Shown here: piece by piece, positions 34,499 to 43,005 of the stretch | Numbering within the stretch: position 1 is the stretch's first letter | Layout of the letters: each line of letters starts with the position of its first letter | Origin: Chloroflexota bacterium | GTDB lineage: Bacteria > Chloroflexota > Dehalococcoidia > JACQUO01 | DNA: 64,000 nucleotides | Direction of reading: 5' to 3' | Assembly (NCBI GenBank): GCA_016210205.1 | Contig: JACQUO010000004.1 | Coordinates: forward strand, 29,120 to 93,119 | Program-made: the position numbers and the translations under genes | Notes under the pieces: model-generated | Databases searched by the model: none | Told to the model about the DNA's origin: nothing | Seen by the model: the letters and a program-made list of their open reading frames with translations, nothing else

Positions 34499-34596
34499 TA
34501 GCATAACGGCAGGCTGCAACCCAATCTCGAGAAATCTACGAGGCCCAGGAGTTCGCGCCCTATTTAGCAGCACAACGGCGGGCTGCCTCCCAATCT
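34499..34596. repeat. Imperfect ~30-bp direct repeat
   Basis: TAGCA..AACGGCAGGCTGCAACCCAATCT (34499-34527) recurs as TAGCA..AACGGCGGGCTGCCTCCCAATCT (34565-34596), 66 bp apart, in the gap above secG. Function unknown. Confidence 0.5.
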
Positions 34597-34636
34597 TGCG
34601 AACCCCTCAGGAACAAGATGCTGAGCAGAATAAATA

Positions 34637-34915
34637 TCAAGAGCTCGCTACCCTGGCCCGGCAATCCTCTACCACCTCCCTGGGGACCATCAGCAGGGCC
34701 CCCGCCACCAGAGCCGGCACGATGATTATGTCGTCCAACTGGCCGAGAATCGGTATGAAGTCCGGGATGAGGTCAAAGGGCAGGAGCGCATACCCCACGG
34801 CCAGCCAGAGGAGAATCTTCGCCCGCCTTGGCGTCCGCCTGTCTTGCATCACAAGCTGATATACTTTAACCTCGCGTTTTATCCTCCTCCCCGCCGCTTT
34901 CAGGCTGGAAAACAT
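34637..34915 (-). CDS. DUF1232 (YkvA-like) membrane protein
   Basis: 92 residues containing the DUF1232 signature [31 protein letters not shown], which spans a membrane helix and a conserved Asp-rich loop. A second hydrophobic segment follows ([14 protein letters not shown]). Function unknown in any organism that I can recall. Confidence 0.88.
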   Translation of the reverse strand: MFSSLKAAGRRIKREVKVYQLVMQDRRTPRRAKILLWLAVGYALLPFDLIPDFIPILGQLDDIIIVPALVAGALLMVPREVVEDCRARVASS

Positions 34916-34986
34916 GCGCCCTCTTTCGCCACGGTTAGCTGCAGATTACCCAGCATTTCTATCATCATAAATCCGGGCCTGCCCCG

Positions 34987-36462
34987 TTATGTCGGGCGGA
35001 GACGCTCCCGAAGGCGCTCCCGCACGGCCTGGGGGTCGGCCCGGCCCCCGCTGGCCCGCATCACCTGGCCCATGAGGAAGGACAGGGCCTGCTCCTTGCC
35101 CGCCCGGTAGTCGGCCACGGGCCTGGGGTTGGCGGCGATGGCCTGCTCCACCAGGGTCGCCAGCGCCTCCTGGTCGCTGATTTGGGCCAGCCCCTTCTCC
35201 GCCACGACTTGCTCCGGGGCCTGGCCCGTGCGGAACATCTCCTCGAAGGCCTGCTTGGCGTTAGCCAGGGTGATGGCCCCCTCCTCCACCAGCCCCATGA
35301 GCCGCACCAGGCCCGCGGGGCTGACCCGGGCCTGCTCCACCTCCAGCTCGCCCGCGTTGAGGAGGCGCAGGAACTCCCCCAGGAGCCAGTTGCTGACCTC
35401 CTTGGCCTTCTTCGGCAAAGTCTCCGGTTTATCCTTAGCTCCAGCCAGGGTCAGACAACTCTCGAAGTAGTCGGCCAAGGCCTTGCCGGCGGTGAGGAGC
35501 CCGGCGTCATAGGGGGAAAGCCCGTAGTGGGAGATGAAGCGCTCCCCTCGGGCCTCGGGGAGCTCGGGCAGGCTGGCCCGAATTTCCTCCACCCAGGCGG
35601 GGCTCAGGGCCAGGGGGGGCAGGTCTGGCTCCGGGAAGTAGCGGTAGTCGTGGGCCTCTTCCTTGCTCCGCTGGCTCACCGTGACACCCCTGTCCTCCAC
35701 CCAGCCCCGGGTCTCCTGGACGATACGCTCGCCCCGCCCCAGGACTTGCTGCTGGCGCTCCACCTCATACTGAAGGGCGCGGAAAACGGCCCGAAAGCTG
35801 TTCATGTTCTTCACTTCCACCTTGGACAGATATTCGCTGGTGCCCAGGGGGCGGAGGCTGACATTGGCGTCGCAGCGGAATGACCCCTCCTCCATGTTGC
35901 CCGTGGAGACCCCCAGGTACTGCAGGATGGTGCGGAGCTTCATGAGATAGCGGCGGGCCTCCTCCGGGGAGCGCAGGTCCGGCTCGGAGACAATCTCCAT
36001 GAGAGGCACGCCGGAGCGGTTCACATCCACCAGGCTGTAGGTCTCCCCCCCTGGCTCGTTCCGGTGGAGGAGCTTGGCGGTGTCCTCCTCCAGATGCACC
36101 CGGGTGATGCCGATGCGGCGGGTGGCGCCGTCGGCCTCTACGGCCAGCCAGCCCTGGTGGGAGATGGGCGTGTCATACTGGGAGATTTGATAGCCCTTCA
36201 CCAGGTCTGGATAGGGGTAGTTCTTGCGGTCGAACTTGGTGACGCCAGCGATGGCGCAGTTCAGGGCTAGGGCCGTCATCACCGTGTAGCGGATAGCCTG
36301 CTCGTTGATGACGGGGAGCACCCCGGGCAGGCCCAGGCAGACGGGGCAGACATGGGTGTTGGGGGGGGCCGCCGCGTAGTCGGCGCTGCAGCGGCAGAAC
36401 ATCTTGCTTCTGGTGAGAAGCTGGGCATGGACCTCCAGCCCGATGACAGTCTCGTATTCCAT
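34987..36462 (-). CDS. gatB: Asp/Glu-tRNA(Asn/Gln) amidotransferase subunit B
   Basis: Kinase/tRNA-binding subunit of GatCAB, 491 residues. Features are [81 protein letters not shown], the helical YqeY-like tail and a C-terminal [19 protein letters not shown]. gatA and gatC are not in the window. Promoter TTGCCC-N17-TATACT at 36496-36524 on the minus strand. Confidence 0.97.
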   Translation of the reverse strand: MEYETVIGLEVHAQLLTRSKMFCRCSADYAAAPPNTHVCPVCLGLPGVLPVINEQAIRYTVMTALALNCAIAGVTKFDRKNYPYPDLVKGYQISQYDTPISHQGWLAVEADGATRRIGITRVHLEEDTAKLLHRNEPGGETYSLVDVNRSGVPLMEIVSEPDLRSPEEARRYLMKLRTILQYLGVSTGNMEEGSFRCDANVSLRPLGTSEYLSKVEVKNMNSFRAVFRALQYEVERQQQVLGRGERIVQETRGWVEDRGVTVSQRSKEEAHDYRYFPEPDLPPLALSPAWVEEIRASLPELPEARGERFISHYGLSPYDAGLLTAGKALADYFESCLTLAGAKDKPETLPKKAKEVSNWLLGEFLRLLNAGELEVEQARVSPAGLVRLMGLVEEGAITLANAKQAFEEMFRTGQAPEQVVAEKGLAQISDQEALATLVEQAIAANPRPVADYRAGKEQALSFLMGQVMRASGGRADPQAVRERLRERLRPT

Positions 36463-36495
36463 ATATATACTAGTATCCGGCGGGGTTTTCCTGTG

Positions 36496-36524
36496 AGTAT
36501 AGCAGTCCCCCTGCCTAGGGGCAA
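36496..36524 (-). promoter_or_regulatory. Promoter for gatB
   Basis: On the minus strand TTGCCC (complement of 36519-36524), 17 bp, TATACT (complement of 36496-36501). The same hexamers and spacing are used by rel at 60185-60213. Start near 36489. Confidence 0.65.
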
Positions 36525-36550
36525 GGCATCCCGTAGCGGCGACCTCGGAG

Positions 36551-36717
36551 GGCGTTTAGCGATAGGGGAGTCCAGAGGGCGACCTCCCTCGGTGAGAGTC
36601 CGGAGCCACCTCTCTCGCAGGGGTGCAGGGTTCCCCTGCCGGGGGTCTGGGGGTGTCCCCCAGCCCTCTTCTCCTTCCCCCTCTCCTGGCAGGAGAGGGG
36701 GACCAAGGGGGTGAGGC
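36551..36717. repeat. Family B intergenic repeat with family A-like left end
   Basis: Starts GGCGTTTAGCGATAGGGGAG (resembling the MITE-like family's left end). It then has GGGGTCTGGGGGTGTCCCCC-type and CCCCCTCTCCTGGCAGGAGAGGGGG hairpins and AAGGGGGTGAGG. It fills much of the 400-base gap between gatB and the next gene. Confidence 0.62.
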
Positions 36718-36795
36718 GTCAAGAAGACTGGATGGATTGGGAGACTTGAAAGGCATCCTTAGCCGCTCTCGGCCCAAGATGAGAGGCTCGACCCC

Positions 36796-36825
36796 TTGAC
36801 AGGGACCACGGAGATACTATATAGT
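36796..36825 (+). promoter_or_regulatory. Promoter for the putative ssDNA-annealing protein
   Basis: TTGACA (36796-36801) with TATAGT (36820-36825) at 18 bp or TATATA (36818-36823) at 16 bp. The region is AT-rich and begins just after the family B repeat. Confidence 0.6.
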
Positions 36826-36860
36826 AATATAGAACAAATGTTTCGCTCAGGAGTTCGCCC

Positions 36861-37406
36861 ATGGGCTTCAACGCCAGCCGCTACCTCATCCAGCTGAAGG
36901 GCCGCGACTACCTGGAGGTCAAGTGGCGCCTCCTCTGGCTCCGCACCGAGCATCCCGAGGCCCTGGTCGAGACGGAGCTGAAGGAAAGCGGGCAGGACCG
37001 GGCGGTCTTCATGGCCCACCTCGCCATCCCCGGCGGAGGAAGCGCCACCGGCTGGGGCAGCGAGACCGCCGAGGACTTCCCCGACTACCTGGAGAAGGCC
37101 GAGACCAAGGCCCTGGGCCGGGCCCTGGCTGCCTTGGGCTACGGCACCCAGTTCTGCGAGGACTTCGCCTTCTTCAGCGAGGAGCACAGCAAGGTGGTGG
37201 ACGCCCCCGTCCAGCGCCCCACCCCCGGCGGACCTAAGGCCACCCCGGCCCAGGTCACGGCCATCTACACCATTGGCCGGGAGGTGCACCACTTGGGCCA
37301 AGAAGAAGTAGCCCAGCGCTGCCGGGAGCGTTGCGGTCGGCCCCCCGAGGAGCTCAGCAAACGGGAGGCCTCCCAGTTCATTGACCAGCTAAAAGCCCCT
37401 CGCTGA
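36861..37406 (+). CDS. Putative ssDNA-annealing (Rad52/DdrA-like) protein
   Basis: 181 residues. Segments FNASRYLIQLKGRDYLEVKWRLLWLRTEHP, GWGSETAEDFPDYLEKAETKALGRALAALGYGTQF resemble the single-strand-annealing proteins seen in phages and thermophiles (strand plus the conserved EKAETKAVGRAL helix). The C-terminal ~55 residues (ATPAQVTAIYTIGREVHH..LSKREASQFIDQL) form the small helical module often found in such recombinases. It stands alone here, with no exonuclease or phage genes. Identity is by pattern memory only. Confidence 0.5.
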   Translation: MGFNASRYLIQLKGRDYLEVKWRLLWLRTEHPEALVETELKESGQDRAVFMAHLAIPGGGSATGWGSETAEDFPDYLEKAETKALGRALAALGYGTQFCEDFAFFSEEHSKVVDAPVQRPTPGGPKATPAQVTAIYTIGREVHHLGQEEVAQRCRERCGRPPEELSKREASQFIDQLKAPR

Positions 37407-37410
37407 AGGG

Positions 37411-37480
37411 CCTCCGGAAAAATAAAAAAACCAAACAATCAAACTTCCTTATATATAGCCCCTGCCTAAAAGTCAGGGGC
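37411..37480. terminator. AT-rich hairpin region between convergent genes
   Basis: GCCCCTG (37458-37464) and CAGGGGC (37474-37480) form a 7-bp stem overlapping the end of pcm. On the minus strand an AT-rich tract with T-runs follows. Probably ends pcm; weak as a classical terminator. Confidence 0.4.
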
Positions 37481-38140
37481 TGATGGGCCCCAGTAGCGGT
37501 CCTCGGCCTCGCCCCAGGCCCCCTCCCCCACCAGAGGCACAAAGCGACACGGCCCCAGATTGTGCACCTTGATGCCATGCTCCTCCCTTATCACCTTGAG
37601 CAGCTCCTGCTCCCACAGGCTGCCCACGGGGATGACCAGCCGTCCTCCCAGGGCCAGCTGCCCCAAAAGCGCCTGGGGTATGCGGGGAGCGCCGGCAGTG
37701 ACAATGATGGCATCATAAGGAGCGTCCTGGGGCCAGCCCAGGGCCTTCTCGGCCTCGTGAATATGGACATTCCTATATCCCAAGCGCGCCAGCGCCTCTC
37801 GGGCTCGGGCCGCCAGGGGCAAGTAGCGCTCCACCGATACCACCTCCCGGGCCAGCTCCGCCAGGATGGCCGCCTGATAGCCAGAACCCGTCCCTAGCTC
37901 CAGCACCTTCTCCTGACCGGACAGCTCCAGGGCCTCCGTCATCAGGGCCACGATGAAGGGCTGCGAGATGGTCTGCCCGTGGCCGACGGGCAGGGGAATG
38001 TCCTCATAGGCCAGATGCCGGCTGTGCTCCGGGACGAAGGCCTCCCGGGGCACCCGCAGCATGGCCACCAGCACCCGCTCGTCCCGGATTTCCCGTCGCA
38101 GCTGCTGTATCAGCCTCTGTCTTTCCCAAGCCAGCGTCAT
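37466..38140 (-). CDS. pcm: Protein-L-isoaspartate O-methyltransferase
   Basis: Repairs isoaspartyl residues using SAM. The 224-residue protein has VPREAFVPEHSRHLAYEDIPLPVGHGQTISQP, the SAM motif VLELGTGSGYQAAILAEL, VVSVERYLPLA, YDAIIVTAGAPRIP and GGRLVIPVG. It is divergent from the second DUF5343 gene across a 289-base regulatory gap. Confidence 0.96.
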   Translation of the reverse strand: MTLAWERQRLIQQLRREIRDERVLVAMLRVPREAFVPEHSRHLAYEDIPLPVGHGQTISQPFIVALMTEALELSGQEKVLELGTGSGYQAAILAELAREVVSVERYLPLAARAREALARLGYRNVHIHEAEKALGWPQDAPYDAIIVTAGAPRIPQALLGQLALGGRLVIPVGSLWEQELLKVIREEHGIKVHNLGPCRFVPLVGEGAWGEAEDRYWGPSAPDF

Positions 38141-38228
38141 AGTTCCCTCACAGCGACCTTATCATACTCGCCCCGGCCCGACAACCTCCCCGGCCAAGGG
38201 TCTTACCAGGGAGCCGCATCAACCCTGG

Positions 38229-38253
38229 TAATCATAAAAGTCAATGGTGATTA
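38229..38253. promoter_or_regulatory. Upstream operator-like inverted repeat TAATCA-N13-TGATTA
   Basis: TAATCA (38229-38234), 13 bases, TGATTA (38248-38253). The same arrangement with the same spacing recurs at 38368-38392 and the spacers are alike (AATGGT shared). It lies between divergent pcm and DUF5343 promoters. An extra TAATCA half-site is at 38261. Confidence 0.65.
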
Positions 38254-38326
38254 CGTCGGATAATCATCCGTTTGCTAGCCGTTTACGCCACTTTTCATCC
38301 ACAATAAATATCCGTTGATGGGGGTA

Positions 38327-38355
38327 TTGACAAGATAATCAAACATAATTATAAT
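38327..38355 (+). promoter_or_regulatory. Perfect sigma-70-type promoter for DUF5343 paralogue 2
   Basis: TTGACA (38327-38332), exactly 17 bp, TATAAT (38350-38355). A TAATCA half-site (38336-38341) lies in the spacer. Start about 38362. Confidence 0.88.
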
Positions 38356-38367
38356 ACAGGCACTAGG

Positions 38368-38392
38368 TAATCAAAGGCAAATGGTCTGATTA
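38368..38392. promoter_or_regulatory. Downstream operator-like inverted repeat TAATCA-N13-TGATTA
   Basis: TAATCA (38368-38373), 13 bases, TGATTA (38387-38392), covering about +6 to +30 of the predicted transcript. Together with the copy 139 bp upstream it could support a repression loop (inference). Confidence 0.65.
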
Positions 38393-38429
38393 TCAGAGCA
38401 AGAGGAGACGCAAGGAAGGGGCGCTTAAT

Positions 38430-39182
38430 ATGGTAGAAAGAGGACGGAAGCCCAGTCAGCCTTCCACGCCACCCTATGCGCCCTGGTCAGAGATGCAGAA
38501 AGTGCTGCAGCGGCTGCGGGGCTTCACCCCACCCCGGGTGGATTTGTCCTACCTGCGCACCTACGGCATCGCCTCCCACAACGAGCGAGCGGTAATCAAT
38601 GCCCTGAAGTTCCTGGGCCTGATAAATGAGACCGGCGTCCCCACCCCACGGCTCCCCCTCCTCCAGGTCAAGGGCGATGCCTACCGGGAGAACTTGAGCC
38701 AAATTGTCCGGGAGGTCTATCGCGACCTCCTGGAGCGCGTGGACCTGGCAGATGCCACCCCAGAGACCATCCTCAACTATTTCCGCACCCGGCGCATCGG
38801 CGGCAGCGTGGCTCCCAAATGCGCCCGCTTCTTCCTGGGCATCATCCGGGAAACGGATATGGCGAGAGGAGCCATGGCCCAAGCGCCCAAGCGCGCCGTC
38901 GCGGCAGAGTTCCGGCCAGAGAAGCGACCCAGCCATCCCGGCCGAGCCGCCAGGGAGCGCTTGATTGAGAAACGGGCTCAGCAGGCATCCAAACCGGCGT
39001 CCCTGATGGAGGCCAAGCTGAAGCTTTTCGAAAAACTGCCGAGCTTCGACGCAACCTGGAAGCCTGAAGCCATCAAGCTAATCTTTGAGGAGCTCCACCG
39101 CTTGGCCGACCGCCTGGAAGAAGGGATGGCCGAGGAAGACAAGGTAGGAGCCCGAGCCGGCAACGGCCGAGGGCGACGCTGA
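38430..39182 (+). CDS. DUF5343-domain protein (paralogue 2)
   Basis: 250 residues and clearly related to the protein at 894: PYAPWSEMQKVLQRL, PPRVDLSYLRTYGIASHNERAVINALKFLGLI, GVPTPRLPLL, YRENLSQIVREVYRDLLERVDL, ATPETILNYF, CARFFLGIIRET. The C-terminal ~90 residues are basic then helical. ATG 38430 follows a purine-rich stretch (GGAAGGGGCGC). It carries its own strong promoter and operator-like sites, and the pilus cluster starts 105 bp downstream from a separate promoter. Function unknown; a DNA-binding regulator is one possibility. Confidence 0.82.
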   Translation: MVERGRKPSQPSTPPYAPWSEMQKVLQRLRGFTPPRVDLSYLRTYGIASHNERAVINALKFLGLINETGVPTPRLPLLQVKGDAYRENLSQIVREVYRDLLERVDLADATPETILNYFRTRRIGGSVAPKCARFFLGIIRETDMARGAMAQAPKRAVAAEFRPEKRPSHPGRAARERLIEKRAQQASKPASLMEAKLKLFEKLPSFDATWKPEAIKLIFEELHRLADRLEEGMAEEDKVGARAGNGRGRR

Positions 39183-39194
39183 GGCGCAAACTCA

Positions 39195-39223
39195 TTGACA
39201 GGCACGTTTCCGTGGCCTATATT
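39195..39223 (+). promoter_or_regulatory. Promoter for the pilB operon
   Basis: TTGACA (39195-39200), 17 bp, TATATT (39218-39223). Start near 39230. Confidence 0.75.
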
Positions 39224-39286
39224 CGTAGGGGAAGACCGTAATCAGCCCATAAGGCTTGAGGTGCACCGGGGAACCGGGAGAAACCG

Positions 39287-41011
39287 ATGATGCAGAAGCC
39301 CATCGCAACAGGGACCAGAAAGAAGCTAGGGGAAATCCTCCTGGAGGGGGCTTTCGTCACCCCCGAACAGCTCCAGAAGGGCCTTGAGGCTGCCCGGACC
39401 TCTGGGCGCAAGCTGGGTGAGGTTTTGGTAGAGCAGAACGCCCTCACCATCGAGACCCTGGCCACCGTCCTCAGCTTCCAGCTCAATATCCCCATCATCG
39501 AGCTCCGGCAGTTCAAGGTGAACGCCGATATTCTGAAGCTCATCCCCGAGAACATCGCCCGGGAGCACAATGTGTTGCCCCTCTCCGTGGACGGGAGTGT
39601 GCTCCGGGTGGCCATGGAGGATCCCACTGACCTCGAGCTCATCGACACCCTCACCGCCCTCACCCGAATGACCATCCAGCCCGCCTTCCCCCTCCGCGGC
39701 GGGCTGCGGGAAATCGTAAACTCCAGCTACAGGCTCACCGCCCGCATCACTGAGGAGGCAGCCCAGGTGCCCGGCCTGGCCCCGGTCGAGGCGCGGCCCG
39801 CGGCTCGGGGGCTTGCCGAGCCCCTCATCGAACCCTCAGCCATCGCCCAAGCCCCCCTGGTGCGGGCCGTAGACATGATTATCACCCAGGCGGTTCGGGA
39901 CCGGGCCTCCGACATCCACATCATCCCCACCGCCGAAAACCTCAAGATTAAATACCGCATTGACGGCGCCCTCCACGACGCCGTGAGCTTGCCCCTGGGC
40001 GTGCACCAGGCCCTTATCTCCCGCATCAAGGTCCTGTCCAATATGAACATCGCCGAGCGACGCCGGCCCCAGGACGGCCAGTTCGCCCTCAGGGTGGGCG
40101 AGCGGGACATCGACTTCCGCGTGGCCACCGTGGACACCAAACACGGGGAGATGGTAGTGCTCCGCGTCCTGGACAAGTCCACGTCCCTGCTCTCCCTGGA
40201 CCAGTTGGGATTACAGCCCGGGCCCCTCCAGCTTTACCTGCGTCTCCTGGAGTCCCCCTTCGGCATGATTATGGTAAGCGGGCCCACCGGCTCTGGCAAG
40301 ACCACCACCCTCTACGGCTCCCTGAACAAGGTCATGGGCCGGGGTCAGAACATCATGACCATCGAAGACCCCGTGGAATACCAGGTGGAGGGAGTCAACC
40401 AAATTCAGGTCAACCGCGCCGCCGACATCACCTTCCCCGTGGGGCTGCGAGCTATCATGCGCCTGGACCCCGACATCATCCTGGTGGGCGAGATTCGTGA
40501 CCAGGAGACCGCCAACACCGCCGTCCAGGCCGCCCTCACCGGCCACCTGGTCCTCACCACCATCCACGCCAACGATGCCGCCGGCGCCCTGGTGCGGCTG
40601 GTGGACATGGGGGTAGAGCCCTTCCTGGTCACCTCCGGCGTCATCGCCTCCGTCACCCAGCGTCTGGTGCGGCGGATTTGCCCCTACTGCCGCCAACTGG
40701 GCCCGGTGAGCCCACCCGAAGCCATGGCCTACCAGCAGGAGATGGGAGAGGTCCGCACCGACTTTTACTCCGGGCGGGGCTGCAACTTCTGCTCCCACAC
40801 CGGCTACTTGGGCCGCGTGGGCGTCTATGAGGTGATGCCCGTGAGCGACAACGTCAGGACCCTGGTCAATAAGGGGGCCACCTCCCAGGAAATCAAGGAG
40901 CAGGCCATCAAAGAGGGCATGATAACCCTGCGGCGCGACGGCATGCTCAAGGCCAAAGACGGCATCACCACCGTCTCCGAGGTCATCCGCAGCGTTCACA
41001 CCATCGTTTAA
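39287..41011 (+). CDS. pilB: Type IV pilus assembly ATPase PilB (GspE family)
   Basis: Hexameric ATPase that powers pilus extension, 574 residues. An N-terminal MshEN-like domain (GEILLEGAFVTPEQL..GEVLVEQ..VLSFQLNIPII) is followed by the ATPase: Walker A GPTGSGKT (332-339), the Asp box and Walker B LDPDIILVGEIRD, His-box LTTIHAND, and the zinc tetracysteine CPYC..CNFC. The MshEN domain of this family often binds c-di-GMP. Two adjacent ATGs (39287, 39290) follow GGGAG. Confidence 0.96.
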   Translation: MMQKPIATGTRKKLGEILLEGAFVTPEQLQKGLEAARTSGRKLGEVLVEQNALTIETLATVLSFQLNIPIIELRQFKVNADILKLIPENIAREHNVLPLSVDGSVLRVAMEDPTDLELIDTLTALTRMTIQPAFPLRGGLREIVNSSYRLTARITEEAAQVPGLAPVEARPAARGLAEPLIEPSAIAQAPLVRAVDMIITQAVRDRASDIHIIPTAENLKIKYRIDGALHDAVSLPLGVHQALISRIKVLSNMNIAERRRPQDGQFALRVGERDIDFRVATVDTKHGEMVVLRVLDKSTSLLSLDQLGLQPGPLQLYLRLLESPFGMIMVSGPTGSGKTTTLYGSLNKVMGRGQNIMTIEDPVEYQVEGVNQIQVNRAADITFPVGLRAIMRLDPDIILVGEIRDQETANTAVQAALTGHLVLTTIHANDAAGALVRLVDMGVEPFLVTSGVIASVTQRLVRRICPYCRQLGPVSPPEAMAYQQEMGEVRTDFYSGRGCNFCSHTGYLGRVGVYEVMPVSDNVRTLVNKGATSQEIKEQAIKEGMITLRRDGMLKAKDGITTVSEVIRSVHTIV

Positions 41012-41137
41012 AGTATGCTTGTTCCGGAGAGAAGCGCCCTAAGTCTGCGAGCCGCCGGCCGGGGCACAAAACCCAAGTGGGCTGCCGCCCTCTCCGCTCT
41101 CGGCAAGGACTGGCGCGGATGCGCAAGCAAGAAAGAA

Positions 41138-41165
41138 GGCCTGGCGCAGAGCCAGGCCGTTTTTT
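41138..41165 (+). terminator. Terminator/attenuator between pilB and pilC
   Basis: GGCCTGGC-gcaga-GCCAGGCC is a perfect 8-bp stem followed by G and seven T, only 14 bases before the pilC start. The preceding 125 bases are G/C-rich and can pair in several ways. Confidence 0.88.
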
Positions 41166-41179
41166 AAGCGGGATACACC

Positions 41180-42388
41180 ATGGCCATCAAGTATGTAGCT
41201 TACGACCAGCAGGGCCAAGAAGTGAAGGGCCTCCTCGAGGTGGACAATAACCAGGAGGCGGAGGAAATCCTCTGGCAGTCCAACCTAACTATCGTAAGCC
41301 TGCATAAAGAGCGCACGCCCATAAACTTGTACGAGCTTTTCCCCACTATTTTTGGGGTTAAAAAGCCACACCTCATCCTCTTCACCCGCCAGCTGGCCGA
41401 GCTCTTGAAATCCGGCATCTCTCTGCTCCCCGCCATCTCGGCCCTGCAAACCCAGGTGGAGAGCCCCATCTTCAAGAATGTCCTCACAAAAATAACCCGG
41501 GACATCCAGCAGGGCAGCCTCTTCTCCCAAGCGTGCGAGAAGCACCCCGATGTCTTCCCAGAGTTCTACCGCCGCCTCATGCAGGTGGGAGAGGCTACAG
41601 GACGGCTGGACATGGTCCTGAGCCGCCTGTCCACCTACATGGAGAAGGACGAGCAGATTTCCTCCAAAGTGAAGCAGTCCCTGGCCTACCCCGCCTTCGT
41701 GCTGGGACTGGGCGTGATGGCCGCCATCGTTCTCCTCACCTTCTCGCTGCCCGCCATGGTGGACCTCTTCAAGGAATGGGGCGCCGAGCTTCCTTTGCCC
41801 ACCCGCATCCTGGTGTGGGTGGGGTCTTTTCTTAAGGAATGGGGCCTTATCCTCTTCTCCGTTATCATCATGTTCATCATCCTGGGCTTTTTCTACGGTA
41901 GGACGCCCGCGGGGCAGAGGCGGTTCTATAGCTTCTTGACCAAGGTCCCCTTAATCCGAGGCGCGGTGGCCAAGACCCAGATGGCTCGCTTCTCCAGCAT
42001 TGTCCACACCCTCATGGCCGCCGGGCTGCCCCTGACGGAGGTGATGGACCTGGCCATCAGCTCCACCGCCAACATCTCGGTGCGAGAGGCCTTAGGCCGC
42101 GTCAAAGCCAAACTCCTCACGGGGGAGACCCTCTCCCAGTCCTTATCCGTAGAACCAGTCTTCTCGCCCATCTTCGTCCAGATGGTGTCGGTGGGCGAAC
42201 AGACAGGCAACCTGGTGGACAACCTGTCCTCTTTGACTGTATTCTATGAGGCCGAGGCCGACCGGGCCATGTCCCGGCTAACGGGCATGATTGGGCCCTT
42301 CCTTATTATTATGGTAGGCCTTATGGTGGGTTTTGTGGCTGTTTCCGTCATCACGCCCATGTACTCCATCATCGGCCAAATTCGCTGA
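41180..42388 (+). CDS. pilC: Type IV pilus inner-membrane platform protein PilC
   Basis: 402 residues, GspF family. An N-terminal YVAYDQQGQEVKGLLE domain is followed by two T2SF domains (LFTRQLAELLKSGISLLPAI.. and ARFSSIVHTLMAAGLPLTEV..). Three membrane segments are visible (VLGLGVMAAIVLLTFSLPAM, WGLILFSVIIMFIILGFFYG, LIIMVGLMVGFVAVSVITPMY). It couples the PilB motor to pilin extraction from the membrane. Confidence 0.96.
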   Translation: MAIKYVAYDQQGQEVKGLLEVDNNQEAEEILWQSNLTIVSLHKERTPINLYELFPTIFGVKKPHLILFTRQLAELLKSGISLLPAISALQTQVESPIFKNVLTKITRDIQQGSLFSQACEKHPDVFPEFYRRLMQVGEATGRLDMVLSRLSTYMEKDEQISSKVKQSLAYPAFVLGLGVMAAIVLLTFSLPAMVDLFKEWGAELPLPTRILVWVGSFLKEWGLILFSVIIMFIILGFFYGRTPAGQRRFYSFLTKVPLIRGAVAKTQMARFSSIVHTLMAAGLPLTEVMDLAISSTANISVREALGRVKAKLLTGETLSQSLSVEPVFSPIFVQMVSVGEQTGNLVDNLSSLTVFYEAEADRAMSRLTGMIGPFLIIMVGLMVGFVAVSVITPMYSIIGQIR

Positions 42389-42477
42389 GCGCAAAACCGT
42401 CCCGATAGGGGTGAACTATCCGATTCCTGCAACGGGCCGCCCCCCAGCCCTACCAGCGCATACCCAATATCGACTTC

Positions 42478-43005
42478 ATGCCTGCAGAACTGAGACATCA
42501 GCGGATAACGCAGTTCCAGGCTGTATTAATCCTGGTAATCGCTCTGGGGTTGTCCCTGTCCTATCCCTTGTTCCTCTTGAAAGGGCCGGAGGAGCAACTC
42601 GCCGCCGCCATCAAGACACAGGCCCTTCAGTTGGAGCGTCAAATCCGGGACATGGGCCCCCTCCAGAACGAGGCCACCAAGCTGCGCCAAGATATAGCGG
42701 AGGCGAAAAAGGCCGATGATGAGGCCCGGAAATCCTACCAGAGCCTCATTGGCAACCTCCGCATCCCCTGGTCTGTCCTCATCGGCGATGCCACGAGCAG
42801 GCTTCCCCCTGGGATAACCGTCAACTCCATGGTCGTCAACAATATGACTTTAGAAATCCATGGCGTGGCCCAGACCTTCGATGGCCTCATTACCTATCAG
42901 GAGCAGCTCATGACCCTCAAGGGCGTGCAGCAGGTCAGCATCAACACCCTGGCCAACGACCAGTTTATCCTGCTGGTGCAAGCTAAGCCCGGAGGGCTTC
43001 CTTGA
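42478..43005 (+). CDS. pilN: PilN-like type IV pilus assembly protein
   Basis: 175 residues from the only standard start. One N-terminal membrane helix (FQAVLILVIALGLSLSYPLFLL), a coiled coil, then a ferredoxin-like domain (IPWSVLIGDATSRLPPGITVNSMVV..EIHGVAQTFDGLITYQEQL). The open frame continues upstream to 42415 and encodes PNIDFMPAELR, the conserved PilM-binding start of PilN, so translation may begin upstream at a non-standard codon (ATC 42418 or CTG 42427). Coupled to the next gene by TTGA. Confidence 0.78.
   Translation: MPAELRHQRITQFQAVLILVIALGLSLSYPLFLLKGPEEQLAAAIKTQALQLERQIRDMGPLQNEATKLRQDIAEAKKADDEARKSYQSLIGNLRIPWSVLIGDATSRLPPGITVNSMVVNNMTLEIHGVAQTFDGLITYQEQLMTLKGVQQVSINTLANDQFILLVQAKPGGLP

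Noticed and set aside
36861-37406. Prophage remnant around the annealing-like gene
   Set aside because: No integrase, structural or lysis genes; both neighbours are housekeeping genes.
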